Positions 43,637-52,396 of a DNA stretch of 64,000 nucleotides are shown here, piece after piece. The DNA is from JAGQWW01 sp041392845. GTDB taxonomy: Bacteria; Bacteroidota; Bacteroidia; Chitinophagales; Saprospiraceae. The DNA lies in assembly GCA_041392845.1 (NCBI GenBank), contig JAWKLG010000008.1, positions 62,001 through 126,000 on the forward strand, read 5' to 3'. How positions within the stretch are numbered: the first letter of the stretch is position 1; the number at the start of each line of letters is the position of its first letter. The notes under the pieces were generated by a model that was not told where the DNA came from, made no database searches, and saw nothing but the letters and a program-made list of their open reading frames with translations. Made by a program: the position numbers and the translations under genes.

Positions 43637-44290
43637 TTACCGGAAAGTAAATCCAAGGGCTGCCTGAAGGAATAAAGCCCTTTGTGAATTCACATCTTCC
43701 GCATTAGGTTCAATGATATCCAAAACAGGCAAGGCTGTGAAATTGCCCCATGCCTTTAGGTAAGTCCTGAGGTGCGGAAGGTCAATTAATCTAAAAGAAA
43801 GAAAAGCTTCCGGACCAAGATAAAATTTCGAAAAATCCAGTTCGGTTCCTGAGCTCAGAATCTGATGCGCATCAGTATTTAAAAATCCTAAAAAACCACC
43901 AAATGCCAGACCCAATCGCTTATTTTTCATCCAATACTTAGGCAACATTTTCATTCTGACATTGCCATAGGTCAAATCTTGTCCTTGTAAATTCAGACTG
44001 GTTTGACTAAATCCAAAGCCCATTTCCAGTTGCCAGTTTCCTTTTAAAGGAAAATCCATAAAAAAGTCGATGCTTCGTTTGTCCTTCCATTCCAGGTCAT
44101 TTTCTCCATTATTGGGATTATTGATTCCAAAACCATATCTCAATTCAAATCCGGTTTCAAAGGGTAGGGTAGTAGAGTCTGGCTTTACTGTAAAATTAGT
44201 TTCACCATATAAAAATGAGCATGAAAAGAGTAGGCCAACCAGCGCCAAATGATTTCTTAGAATGACAGGATAATCAGTATAGCTTTCCAT
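43637..44290 (-). CDS. Putative outer-membrane beta-barrel protein
   Basis: 217 residues with a signal peptide-like start (about 10-30, ALVGLLFSCSFLYGET; a Cys at 24 is not in a clean lipobox) and alternating amphipathic strands ending in the aromatic terminus ALGFTFR, as in small outer-membrane barrels (GFELRYGFGIN, WQLEMGFGFSQT, RLGLAFGGFLGFL). No specific family recognised. Single gene between convergent and divergent neighbours. Confidence 0.6.
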   Translation of the reverse strand: MESYTDYPVILRNHLALVGLLFSCSFLYGETNFTVKPDSTTLPFETGFELRYGFGINNPNNGENDLEWKDKRSIDFFMDFPLKGNWQLEMGFGFSQTSLNLQGQDLTYGNVRMKMLPKYWMKNKRLGLAFGGFLGFLNTDAHQILSSGTELDFSKFYLGPEAFLSFRLIDLPHLRTYLKAWGNFTALPVLDIIEPNAEDVNSQRALFLQAALGFTFR

Positions 44291-44388
44291 AATCCTTTAT
44301 TAGGAGATTTAGTATTTATTCTAAAAATTTAAACAAACCTATTTGATGTACCTTCGTAATTAAAAGATTCCACAAATCTAAAGAAAGG

Positions 44389-45825
44389 ATGAAATCATAC
44401 GAAACAGTTATTGGTCTTGAAGTACATGTGCAATTAAATACCCAATCCAAAGCATTTTGTAACGACCCTGTACAGTTTGGAGCTGAGCCCAATACTTTGG
44501 TAAGTCCTATATCTTTGGCACATCCGGGCACCCTTCCAAAAATAAATAAAGAACAGGTAAATAAAGCCATTCAGTTAGGATTGGCTTTGGATGCCTCCAT
44601 CTCACTTCGTACCGATTTCGATCGTAAAAATTACTTTTATCCTGACCTCCCCAAAGGCTATCAAATCACACAAGACCATCAACCCATTTGTATTGGTGGT
44701 AGCCTGATGATTAGAATGAAGGATCAGTGGAAACGAATCAGAATCCATCATATTCACATGGAAGAAGATGCCGGCAAATCGATGCATGATCAGGAAGATG
44801 ATTATTCCTTGGTTGATTTGAACAGAGCGGGAACTCCCTTATTGGAAATCGTAACGGAACCTGATCTTCGATCTGCTGATGAAGTGGATGCATTCATGAG
44901 CGGAATCAGACAATTGGTGCGATACCTGGATATAAGCGACGGAAATATGCAGGAAGGATCACTCAGGTGTGACTGCAATGTATCCATTCGACCATTGGGC
45001 TCTACTGAATTGAATGCCAGGTGTGAAATAAAAAACCTGAATTCCATGCGTTTTGCAAGGCAGGCCGTTGCCTATGAAGTTCAGCGACAAACAGAATTGG
45101 TTGAAAATGGGCTGGAGGTTGAACAGCAAACCTTGACTTTTGATCCGGTTTCAAGGAAAACATCGCCCATCAGAAGTAAGGAAGATGCTATTGACTATAG
45201 GTATTTCCCTGATCCTGATTTACCACCTTTAAAAATAAGCCCTGTACAAATCGAAAAAATACAGAAATCTCAGGTCACTTTACCCTGGGAATACCACCAA
45301 ACTTTTCAGGATTGGGGTTTGAGTTTTGATGATGCCACAATTTTAAGCGAAGAAATGGAAATTGCAGCGCATTTTTCCAAACTCGCAGAAGGATACAATC
45401 ATCCGGTATTGATGGCCAATTGTTATATCCAAAAGATTCGCCCCTGGTTAGCCGAACAAAATATCGAACTAAAAAATTTCCCTATTTCAAAACCGCACTT
45501 TTGGGAATTTCTTGATTTGATTCAAGACAATAAGATTAGCAATACCTCAGGGTTTGAAAAGCTTTTGCCAGCATTATTAAATAATCCAAACAAGAAACCT
45601 GGTGAACTAGCTAAGGAAATGGATCTTTTTCAAAAGGGTGATGCTGATTTTCTTGAAAACCTAATCAGAGAAATTTTAAATGAAAATCCTGATAAAGTTA
45701 AAGCCTACAAAAATGGTAAAAAAGGATTGAAAGGGTTTTTCATGGGGGAATTAATGAAAAAATCCAAAGGCAAAGCCAACCCTCAAACAAGCGCAAATCT
45801 GTTGGAAAAAATGCTGGATGCCTGA
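44389..45825 (+). CDS. gatB: Asp-tRNA(Asn)/Glu-tRNA(Gln) amidotransferase subunit B
   Basis: 478 residues, normal GatB length. Opening TVIGLEVHVQLNTQSKAFC, the kinase-like core with NYFYPDLPKGYQITQ, IHHIHMEEDAGKS, DLNRAGTPLLEIVTEPD, NMQEGSLRCDCNVS, EIKNLNSMRF and YRYFPDPDLPPL, and the C-terminal tRNA-binding YqeY-like helical domain (about 330-478). It activates and amidates Asp/Glu mischarged on tRNA with GatA and GatC, which are not in the window. Confidence 0.97.
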   Translation: MKSYETVIGLEVHVQLNTQSKAFCNDPVQFGAEPNTLVSPISLAHPGTLPKINKEQVNKAIQLGLALDASISLRTDFDRKNYFYPDLPKGYQITQDHQPICIGGSLMIRMKDQWKRIRIHHIHMEEDAGKSMHDQEDDYSLVDLNRAGTPLLEIVTEPDLRSADEVDAFMSGIRQLVRYLDISDGNMQEGSLRCDCNVSIRPLGSTELNARCEIKNLNSMRFARQAVAYEVQRQTELVENGLEVEQQTLTFDPVSRKTSPIRSKEDAIDYRYFPDPDLPPLKISPVQIEKIQKSQVTLPWEYHQTFQDWGLSFDDATILSEEMEIAAHFSKLAEGYNHPVLMANCYIQKIRPWLAEQNIELKNFPISKPHFWEFLDLIQDNKISNTSGFEKLLPALLNNPNKKPGELAKEMDLFQKGDADFLENLIREILNENPDKVKAYKNGKKGLKGFFMGELMKKSKGKANPQTSANLLEKMLDA

Positions 45826-45826
45826 T

Positions 45827-46351
45827 TTAAAAGCCTTTTTTAAACCTTTTTAAATAAAAAATCAAATCAGCCAATACTTCTTGTTGCGTCTGGTCTGCAT
45901 TTACTTCAAAATGGGCTTTCTCGTAATAAGCCTTCCTTGATTCCAAGAGGGATTCTAATCTGTTGGTTAATTCGCGAGTGGAGTCACTCAAAAGTGGACG
46001 GTCATTCACATCAGTTTGGGATAGCCTCTCGGTTAAAGTTTCTACTGGAATTTTTAAATACAATACAATCCCATTAGCCAGCATCCAATCCATGTTATTA
46101 TAAAAGCAAGGAGTTCCTCCACCGCAAGCGAGGACCAGATCCTCTTCTTTTTTAAAACCCTGAAGCATTTCCTTTTCCAATTCCCTGAAGAACTTTTCCC
46201 CTTCTTTTTCAAAAATTTGAGCTATGGAGCTTCCCGCATGAAGTGAAATCACTTCGTCCAAATCAAAAAAGTCAATTTCCAAACCTTTTGCTAATTGGGC
46301 TCCGATACTGGATTTTCCGCTACCCATCATTCCTATTAAAAAAATAATCAT
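45827..46351 (-). CDS. aroK: Shikimate kinase
   Basis: 174 residues from the Met at 46351. P-loop GMMGSGKS (7-14), shikimate-binding DLDEVI, EKEGEKFFRELEKEML with the conserved Phe-Arg-Glu, ACGGGTP, and lid RPLLSD. Catalyses ATP-dependent 3-phosphorylation of shikimate in aromatic amino-acid synthesis. The frame is open 17 codons further upstream but the usual start MIIFLIGMMG is at 46351, with a TATATTTG box 35 bases upstream. The stop is one base from that of gatB. Confidence 0.95.
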   Translation of the reverse strand: MIIFLIGMMGSGKSSIGAQLAKGLEIDFFDLDEVISLHAGSSIAQIFEKEGEKFFRELEKEMLQGFKKEEDLVLACGGGTPCFYNNMDWMLANGIVLYLKIPVETLTERLSQTDVNDRPLLSDSTRELTNRLESLLESRKAYYEKAHFEVNADQTQQEVLADLIFYLKRFKKGF

Positions 46352-46385
46352 TTTGAAAGGTCGTTTGCTTTTTTGAAAATGAGTC

Positions 46386-46393
46386 CAAATATA
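46386..46393 (-). promoter_or_regulatory. -7 box (TATATTTG) of aroK
   Basis: Exact TAnnTTTG on the minus strand, 34 bases before the ATG at 46351, close to the divergent promoter at 46405-46437. Confidence 0.5.
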
Positions 46394-46404
46394 AGTCGAC
46401 AAAA

Positions 46405-46437
46405 TTTGGAACTACATCCAACGAAAAACTACTTTTG
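46405..46437 (+). promoter_or_regulatory. Promoter TTTG-N21-TACTTTTG
   Basis: -33 TTTG at 46405-46408 and exact -7 box TACTTTTG at 46430-46437, 44 bases before the DUF1573 start; one of the cleanest promoters in the window. Confidence 0.72.
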
Positions 46438-46481
46438 CCTTCATTGGTTCTTTATTTGAAAAATAATCCATTTAAATTAAA

Positions 46482-46985
46482 ATGTATCAGATGAAAATTA
46501 CAGGATTCCTTTTAGCGAGTAGTCTTTTTCTTTTCATTGCTTGTAACAGCGACCACTCCTCATCAGAAGAGACCATAGATGAGGTTACAACAGTTGACCC
46601 TAACACGCCTAGTAGTATTATTCGAAATCCCGCATCTGCCAGTAATAATTCAGATACCGTCAATGTGGCCAAAATGGATTTCAATGAATATGAATACAAT
46701 TTTGGGCAGGTAAATGAAGGTGAATTTGTAAAACATACCTTTAAATTTAAAAACACAGGCAAGGTTCCCTTAATCATTTCGGATGCGAAATCTACCTGTG
46801 GTTGTACTGTTCCAAAATATCCCAAGGAAGCAATCGCACCGGGAGAAGACGGGGAAATCTATATCGTCTTCAACACAGATAAGAAAGAAGGAATGCAGGA
46901 TAAGCCTGTGTTTATCACAGCAAACACTTGGCCCGGAATGACCAAATTGAAAATCACAGGAAGGGTAATTCCTTCTAAGAAATAA
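46482..46985 (+). CDS. DUF1573 lipoprotein
   Basis: 167 residues. Signal with lipobox LFIAC (Cys21), a Ser/Thr/Asn-rich linker to about 65, then a DUF1573 (ASPM/SPD-2/Hydin-like Ig) domain: YEYNFGQVNEGEFVKHTFKF, VPLIISDAKSTCGCTVP, IYIVFNTDKKEGMQDKPVFI. Such lipoproteins are exported Ig-like proteins of unknown partner. First gene of an operon with yajC and a YbbR protein, a gene order common in Bacteroidota. Confidence 0.92.
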   Translation: MYQMKITGFLLASSLFLFIACNSDHSSSEETIDEVTTVDPNTPSSIIRNPASASNNSDTVNVAKMDFNEYEYNFGQVNEGEFVKHTFKFKNTGKVPLIISDAKSTCGCTVPKYPKEAIAPGEDGEIYIVFNTDKKEGMQDKPVFITANTWPGMTKLKITGRVIPSKK

Positions 46986-47027
46986 GCATACTAATTAACG
47001 AGAAACCGTTCTAACAAACACAAAATC

Positions 47028-47348
47028 ATGACAAACTTTTTAATCATTTTACAAGCTGGAGGAGCAGGAGGAAGTTTAATGAGCTTTTTACCTTTGCTGG
47101 CAATACTTGTTGTTTTCTATTTGTTCTTGATCAGACCACAGCAAAAGAAACAGAAAGAACAAAATTCGTTTTCCGATGACCTTTCAAAAGGCGATGAGGT
47201 CGTAACAGCTTCAGGAATTCTTGGCACGATTAACAAAATTGAAGATAATGTTGTTACCCTTGATGTAGGAAACAAGAATTTTATTCGCGTAACCAAAAAT
47301 GCAATTTCCAAGGAGATGACCGAATCGGTTTATGGAAAGAAATCTTAA
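47028..47348 (+). CDS. yajC: Preprotein translocase subunit YajC
   Basis: 106 residues. One membrane helix (about 17-38, LPLLAILVVFYLFLIRPQ) with the YajC hallmark LIRPQQKKQKEQ, followed by the small beta domain (LSKGDEVVTASGILGTINKI, VTLDVGNKNFIRVTKNAI). It binds SecDF at the inner membrane and helps protein export. Its end overlaps the next gene by 17 bases. Confidence 0.96.
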   Translation: MTNFLIILQAGGAGGSLMSFLPLLAILVVFYLFLIRPQQKKQKEQNSFSDDLSKGDEVVTASGILGTINKIEDNVVTLDVGNKNFIRVTKNAISKEMTESVYGKKS

Positions 47349-48297
47349 GATATTAAATTGGAATTTTAAAATTTCAATAGGAGAAAACAGGGCTATTCTA
47401 ATCACCTGCATTGGAATAGCCCTGGTCTTTTGGTTGTTTATCAAGCTTTCTAAAACCTATACAACAGATTATTCCTTTTCAATTCAATACGAACTTTCAG
47501 AAGACCTGGCCTTTGTTGAAAATCCTCCCCAAAAGCTATTTGCAACCATAGAAGGCAGAGGTTGGGATTTGCTTTTTATTTCCCTTTTTGGAAAAGAAAA
47601 AAAATTAGATTTTTATGTAAATGATATCAATCTCTCAGGGATCAATCGGTCGGATATCCTAAATAAAATAACCACCTGGTTGGATAACCCCATTTTTAAA
47701 ATTCTAACGATAAGCTTTGATAATATTCCCTTTGAGTTGGAAAAGCTCCAGAGGAAAAAAGTACCTGTTGTAGCGGAAATAGATTTAAAAACTTCTCCAA
47801 ATTATGCAGTTTCGGGCCAAATAAAAACATCTCCTGATAGCATAGAATTAATTGGAGCTCCCAGTATTTTAGAATTGTATAAAAGTTGGCCTACTACACT
47901 AAAGCGACTGGATAATTTAAAAAATACCTGGTCTGGCGAAATTGAATTAAAAAGTCCTGAACAGGAAGTATTGACCATAAGCCCTAAAAAAGTAAAAATT
48001 GAAATCCCGGTTGAAGCAATAACCGAAAAAAGTCTTTTCATACCCATCGTTCCATTGAATCCACCGAAAGATAGTTTCTCCTTATTTCCAAAACAGGTCA
48101 GGGTAACTTTTACCGTTGGAGTGAGTGCCTACCAGAATATTTCCAAAAAAGATTTTAAAGCAGTAGTTGATTATGCTCAGCATAATGATGGAGAGAAAAG
48201 CTCCGGCATACCTATCAGTTTCCCAAAACTTCCTGAAGAAATTACACTAATAAATTATACGCCCAAAACAGCTGAAGTATTGGTCATCCTTGATTGA
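47332..48297 (+). CDS. YbbR-like (CdaR-type) domain protein
   Basis: 321 residues: a short cytoplasmic start, one membrane helix (about 20-38), then extracytoplasmic YbbR-type repeats (YSFSIQYELSEDLAF, VPVVAEIDLKTSPNYAVSGQI, PDSIELIGAPSIL, LFIPIVPLNPP). In Firmicutes YbbR/CdaR regulates diadenylate cyclase; no cyclase is adjacent here, so function is open. Overlaps yajC by 17 bases, so translationally coupled. Its TGA directly abuts the stop of the convergent aldehyde dehydrogenase. Confidence 0.85.
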   Translation: MERNLKILNWNFKISIGENRAILITCIGIALVFWLFIKLSKTYTTDYSFSIQYELSEDLAFVENPPQKLFATIEGRGWDLLFISLFGKEKKLDFYVNDINLSGINRSDILNKITTWLDNPIFKILTISFDNIPFELEKLQRKKVPVVAEIDLKTSPNYAVSGQIKTSPDSIELIGAPSILELYKSWPTTLKRLDNLKNTWSGEIELKSPEQEVLTISPKKVKIEIPVEAITEKSLFIPIVPLNPPKDSFSLFPKQVRVTFTVGVSAYQNISKKDFKAVVDYAQHNDGEKSSGIPISFPKLPEEITLINYTPKTAEVLVILD

Positions 48298-49695
48298 TTA
48301 TTTCAAAAAGAACCTTGCAATTTTTTCTTTTATTTTCTTTGAAAAAGGCGGATAAAACAGGGGATGATCAAACCAGTTTGGAAATACCATAACCGGTTTT
48401 CTATTGGAAAACAAATCAAGTCCATCTTTGCCATGGTATTTTCCATAACCGCTCCAACCAACGCCACCAAAAGGCAAATCGTTATTTACAAAATGGAGAA
48501 GTGCATGATTGACGATACCTCCTCCAAATTGTACCTCTTTTAGGGTTAGATTCCGTGCATCTCTGTTGCTTCCAAAAAAATACAATGCAAGAGGAAAAGG
48601 ATTTTCATCAATGATATCAAAGGCTGCCTCTAAGTTTTCATAAGGCAATATTGGTAAAATGGGACCAAAAATTTCTTCCTTCATTAATCGATCATCCAAA
48701 TCTAGATTTCCAACCAGCGTGGGAGAAATGTATCGCTCCTGAGCATTGGTTTTGCCACCATGCAAAATAGTGCCTTCTGAAAGCAGCTCATTTAAACGGT
48801 TAAAGTGATTATCAGAAATTATCCTTCCATAATCCGGCGAACGAATTGGGTCCGGACCATAAAAGTCAAGAATTTGTTCCTTGCATAATGTAACGAATTC
48901 CTGATATTTTTCATGAGGAACCAATACATAGTCAGGTGCCACGCAGGTTTGACCTGTATTAAAAAATTTGCCCCATATTATTTTCCTTGTAGCAAGTTTA
49001 AGGTTGGCGCTTCTGTCTATCAAAGCAGGACTTTTCCCTCCTAATTCTAAAGTAACCGGGATCAGCTTTTCTGCAGCTGCCTTTGCAATGGTTTTACCTA
49101 CATGCCCCGAACCTGTATAAAAAATATAGTCAAATCTAACAGCATCCATCAAAGAAGGAATCACTTCAGCACCAGCTCCAGAAATCGCCATAACATGTTC
49201 AGGATCAAATGTTTCCCGGATGATTTTCAATATGACTTTTTCTGTATGAACTGAAATTTCGGAGGGTTTAACAACAGCACAATTTCCCGCGGCAATTGCT
49301 TGTACAAGTGGGATAAAAGAAAGATTGGAAGGATAATTCCACGGAGCTATTATCAAAACTTGCCCAAGAGGTTCCCTTATTATAAATGACCTGCCGGGGA
49401 ACAGACTCAATGGGGTAGGGCGCTTCTCTCTTTTCATCCATCTCCGCAAATTCTTTTTCACTGCGGATATTTCTTTATAAATCACTCCAACATCACCACC
49501 AAAAGCATCAAAAGAATTTCTTCCCATGTCTTTTAGAATGGCATCAATTATCTCAGGCTCATATTTTTTAATGGATTGGTATAAAGCTTCTAGCGATCTT
49601 TTTCTGAATTTAAGGGAACGAGTGGCGCCTGATTTAAAAAACTCCTTTTGTTTTTTTAAATCTTCCTGGAATTCTAATTGGTAATCAACGACCAT
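48298..49695 (-). CDS. Aldehyde dehydrogenase (class 3 type)
   Basis: 465 residues, the shorter class 3 length. NAD(P)-dependent oxidation of aldehydes to acids. Visible: APWNYPSNL (117-125), VKPSEIS (142-148), FTGSG-like TGSGHVGK (194-201), Glu217 in TLELGGKSP, nucleophile Cys251 in FFNTGQTCVAPDY, and KEEIFGPILPI. A C-terminal hydrophobic/basic tail (FPNWFDHPLFYPPFSKKIKEK) may touch the membrane, as in fatty-aldehyde dehydrogenases. No neighbour defines the substrate. Confidence 0.95.
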   Translation of the reverse strand: MVVDYQLEFQEDLKKQKEFFKSGATRSLKFRKRSLEALYQSIKKYEPEIIDAILKDMGRNSFDAFGGDVGVIYKEISAVKKNLRRWMKREKRPTPLSLFPGRSFIIREPLGQVLIIAPWNYPSNLSFIPLVQAIAAGNCAVVKPSEISVHTEKVILKIIRETFDPEHVMAISGAGAEVIPSLMDAVRFDYIFYTGSGHVGKTIAKAAAEKLIPVTLELGGKSPALIDRSANLKLATRKIIWGKFFNTGQTCVAPDYVLVPHEKYQEFVTLCKEQILDFYGPDPIRSPDYGRIISDNHFNRLNELLSEGTILHGGKTNAQERYISPTLVGNLDLDDRLMKEEIFGPILPILPYENLEAAFDIIDENPFPLALYFFGSNRDARNLTLKEVQFGGGIVNHALLHFVNNDLPFGGVGWSGYGKYHGKDGLDLFSNRKPVMVFPNWFDHPLFYPPFSKKIKEKIARFFLK

Positions 49696-49772
49696 AATTT
49701 CGAAATTTAATGCGGCCTGAAATTACCCAAATTAAGATTGGAAAAAACTTTGAACCGGAATTTGTGATTCCT

Positions 49773-50684
49773 TTAACTTCCTTTTGTGAGTAACTGGAAT
49801 ACATCTTCCACTGAAGATTTTTCCTGGTACATTTCCAACAAGGTTAGGTTATTGTTTTTTGCCATTAAGAAAATTTCAGGACGTAAATCATTTTTACCGT
49901 TGGTAGAAATCACATAACTGCTTTTTCCAGTAGTATCTACACCTATTACACCAGGAATTTGTAGAAACAGTTTTTCTGCAACCTTTTCTATAAATTCAGC
50001 TTTGATTCGAATAGATGCATTGACCCGATTCTGTAATTGGCCAATTGGATCGTCAGCTACGATTTTTCCTTTATTGATGATAATTACTCTATCGCACAAT
50101 GCCTGTACTTCCTGCATGATATGTGTAGAGAAAATCACTGTTTTTTCCTTACCCAGGTTTTTTATCAGGCTTCTGATTTCAACCAGTTGATTAGGATCCA
50201 AACCACTGGTTGGTTCATCCAATATCAAAACTTCAGGATCATGGATTAATGCCTGAGCCAAACCAACCCTTTGCCGGTAACCTTTAGAAAGGGCTCCGAT
50301 TTTTTTGTGTTGTTCCCTGTCCAGTCCGGTTTGGCCTATCATTTCACGAATCCTTTGTTGTTTGTTGGAGATTTTATGTACTCCGGCAACAAATTCAAGG
50401 TATTCTTTCACATACATATCCTTGTAAAGTGGATTCTGTTCAGGAAGGTAACCGATTTTCTTCCGAACCTCCATGGCTTCTTCGCTCACATCATGACCGC
50501 TAACCTTAACATGGCCACTTGAAGGTGGGATGTAACAGGTAATAACTTTCATGGTAGTACTTTTCCCGGCACCATTTGGACCAAGAAATCCCAGAATCTG
50601 CCCTTTGGGAGCTTCAAAAGAAATATCGTTTACAGCTTTTTGTACGCCGTAAATTTTGGTTAGATGTTCAACTTTTACTGACAC
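49773..50684 (-). CDS. gldA: GldA-type ABC transporter ATP-binding protein
   Basis: 303 residues. Walker A GPNGAGKST (35-43), Q-loop YLPEQNPLYKDMYVKEYLEF, signature LSKGYRQRVGLAQAL, Walker B VLILDEPTSGLDP, and a C-terminal extension of about 90 residues ending in a VEDVFQLLT segment. Length and the PEQNPLYKDM region match GldA, ATPase of the GldAFG transporter needed for gliding in Flavobacterium. GldF/GldG genes are not next to it, so the assignment is likely but not certain. Confidence 0.82.
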   Translation of the reverse strand: MSVKVEHLTKIYGVQKAVNDISFEAPKGQILGFLGPNGAGKSTTMKVITCYIPPSSGHVKVSGHDVSEEAMEVRKKIGYLPEQNPLYKDMYVKEYLEFVAGVHKISNKQQRIREMIGQTGLDREQHKKIGALSKGYRQRVGLAQALIHDPEVLILDEPTSGLDPNQLVEIRSLIKNLGKEKTVIFSTHIMQEVQALCDRVIIINKGKIVADDPIGQLQNRVNASIRIKAEFIEKVAEKLFLQIPGVIGVDTTGKSSYVISTNGKNDLRPEIFLMAKNNNLTLLEMYQEKSSVEDVFQLLTKGS

Positions 50685-50699
50685 AATGAGGTATTTTTG

Positions 50700-52244
50700 C
50701 TATTCTCCACCTTTTTTCAAAAATTCAATCAGGCCTAACCTTACGTCGCTGGCCAAACTTCCTTTTTCAGGTACAATTTTATTAGAAATAAGTTTTGGAT
50801 CGTCGATTAAAAATGGAATATCAAATCCTTTCAATAAAAAATCGTTTAGTGCTACCGTATAGGTTTGATCTTTTTGAATGGGCTCACCCGCCATATTCCA
50901 TTTGCCTTCTTTAAAATCAAACCCGGTTCTTTGCAGATAAGCACCTGTACCTTTTGATTTTTCGCTGTATTCCAAGACACGAATAAGTAAATCACCTTTC
51001 ATATCCACTACAAATAATTCACCACCATAGGGAAGCACCCTAAAGATATCAATAGCGGTAACATCTCCGGATAATTGATCATCAATCCGGATCCCGCCTG
51101 AATTAAAAAATGCAGCTTTAACGGGCTTTGAAACGGACTGAATCATACTTTTTGCCAGCAACTCACCCAGATTCGTTTGTTTATTCCGTACACTGCTTTC
51201 TCTACCATCCAGCGGAACATTGGTCCTGTAAATGATTTCATTTGGGTTTGGATAAACAGATTTTACTTTATCTCCCAAAACATTGGTCCATTTGGTCACA
51301 ATAGCATCAGTTTCTTTATCCAAAGCAATATCTTCATTCAAATAGATAAGTTCTGAGGTCAATTGCATGGTTCCGAAATATTGGTCGTAGGAAAAGGTGT
51401 GCAGGTATGCCGTTTTGGCATTGGCATCAGCTTTTGTTACTGTTGTTTGTCCAACTTTAAACTTCATATTATCATGGTCGTGTCCGCCCATAAGTAATGG
51501 AACTTCAGGAATTTGCATGGCAAGGATGCTGTCCTGCGCACGATCAAGGTGGGTGACACCCAAGACCAAATCACATTGTGATTGGAGGTGTTCAAAGGCT
51601 TTTCTTGCTTCTAAGAAAGGAGCTTCATAGCTGACAAAATCAACTGGAAAGGTAGATAGCGTAACTGCAAAAAATCCAATTTTAGCAGTGGTCCCATCGG
51701 CATCATTTATCTCCCAGATCCAATTGTCAGGCAGGTAATTTTTTTCGCCGTTGGCGATTTTATAAAATCGATGTTTCAATCCATCCGCCCCATTTTGAAG
51801 AACATTAGAGCTGATCCATTTAAATTCGGACTGATCGATTCTTAATTGTAAATCCTGTTCTGAAATATCAAACTCATGGTTGCCAAAAGTAACAAGGTCA
51901 ATTCCGGCAGCATTCATGCAATCTACCATCTGTTCTCCCGCTACCTTTCTTCCGTTCACTTTAAGAGTTCCTAATAAACTTGGACTTAAAAAATCACCGG
52001 AAAGAACTCCCAGAGACGGATTTCCGCTTTCTCTGATTTGTTTTCTCAGGCTTGCTACTCTAGCCATACCACCGGTCTTTCCATTTTCCAGCGGAGCAAT
52101 TTCGTAGACATCATTGATTTGAAGAATGGTAAACTGTATTTTACCGTCACCCTTTGAATCCGGATAGGTAATTACTTGTTTTGGCTTACAGGATAAAATT
52201 CCCAATAAAAGAAGCGTAAAGAAAAGCCAGTTTCTGCAGACCAT
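50700..52244 (-). CDS. 5'-nucleotidase/UshA-like lipoprotein
   Basis: 514 residues. Lipobox GILSC (Cys19). Metallophosphoesterase domain: FTILQINDVYEI, GGMARVASLRKQIR, LSGDFLSPS, VTFGNHEFDIS and GGHDHDN supply the metal ligands. The 5'-nucleotidase C-terminal domain runs from about 310 (NLGELLAKSM, FFNSGGIRIDDQLSGDVT). It should hydrolyse nucleotides or other phosphoesters outside the inner membrane. Fifteen bases separate its stop from the gldA start. Promoter box TACCTTTG at 52278. Confidence 0.93.
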   Translation of the reverse strand: MVCRNWLFFTLLLLGILSCKPKQVITYPDSKGDGKIQFTILQINDVYEIAPLENGKTGGMARVASLRKQIRESGNPSLGVLSGDFLSPSLLGTLKVNGRKVAGEQMVDCMNAAGIDLVTFGNHEFDISEQDLQLRIDQSEFKWISSNVLQNGADGLKHRFYKIANGEKNYLPDNWIWEINDADGTTAKIGFFAVTLSTFPVDFVSYEAPFLEARKAFEHLQSQCDLVLGVTHLDRAQDSILAMQIPEVPLLMGGHDHDNMKFKVGQTTVTKADANAKTAYLHTFSYDQYFGTMQLTSELIYLNEDIALDKETDAIVTKWTNVLGDKVKSVYPNPNEIIYRTNVPLDGRESSVRNKQTNLGELLAKSMIQSVSKPVKAAFFNSGGIRIDDQLSGDVTAIDIFRVLPYGGELFVVDMKGDLLIRVLEYSEKSKGTGAYLQRTGFDFKEGKWNMAGEPIQKDQTYTVALNDFLLKGFDIPFLIDDPKLISNKIVPEKGSLASDVRLGLIEFLKKGGE

Positions 52245-52277
52245 CAGTTTTTATGCTTGGAAGGGTTATCAATGAAA

Positions 52278-52285
52278 CAAAGGTA
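52278..52285 (-). promoter_or_regulatory. -7 box (TACCTTTG) of the nucleotidase gene
   Basis: Exact TAnnTTTG on the minus strand, 34 bases before the start at 52244, with a TTG 17 bases further upstream (52303-52305). Confidence 0.55.
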
Positions 52286-52327
52286 ATTCCTTAAACCGAA
52301 TTCAACAGCCCTTCATCAAAAAAGTCC

Positions 52328-52396
52328 CCCAGCCCCTAGTACCCAGAACCTAGCACCTAGTACCCAGAACCCAGCACCTAGAACCTAGACCTAGAA
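52328..52396. repeat. Degenerate heptamer tandem repeat (CCYAGNA)n
   Basis: Ten head-to-tail units, nine of 7 bases and one of 6: CCCAGCC, CCTAGTA, CCCAGAA, CCTAGCA, CCTAGTA, CCCAGAA, CCCAGCA, CCTAGAA, CCTAGA, CCTAGAA. The last unit runs over the stop codon of the PorP/SprF-type gene (52391-52393). Confidence 0.85.

Noticed and set aside
52328..52396. Short repeats as a possible CRISPR or phage attachment site
   Set aside because: Units are only 7 bases, head to tail with no spacers, and no integrase or Cas gene is near.
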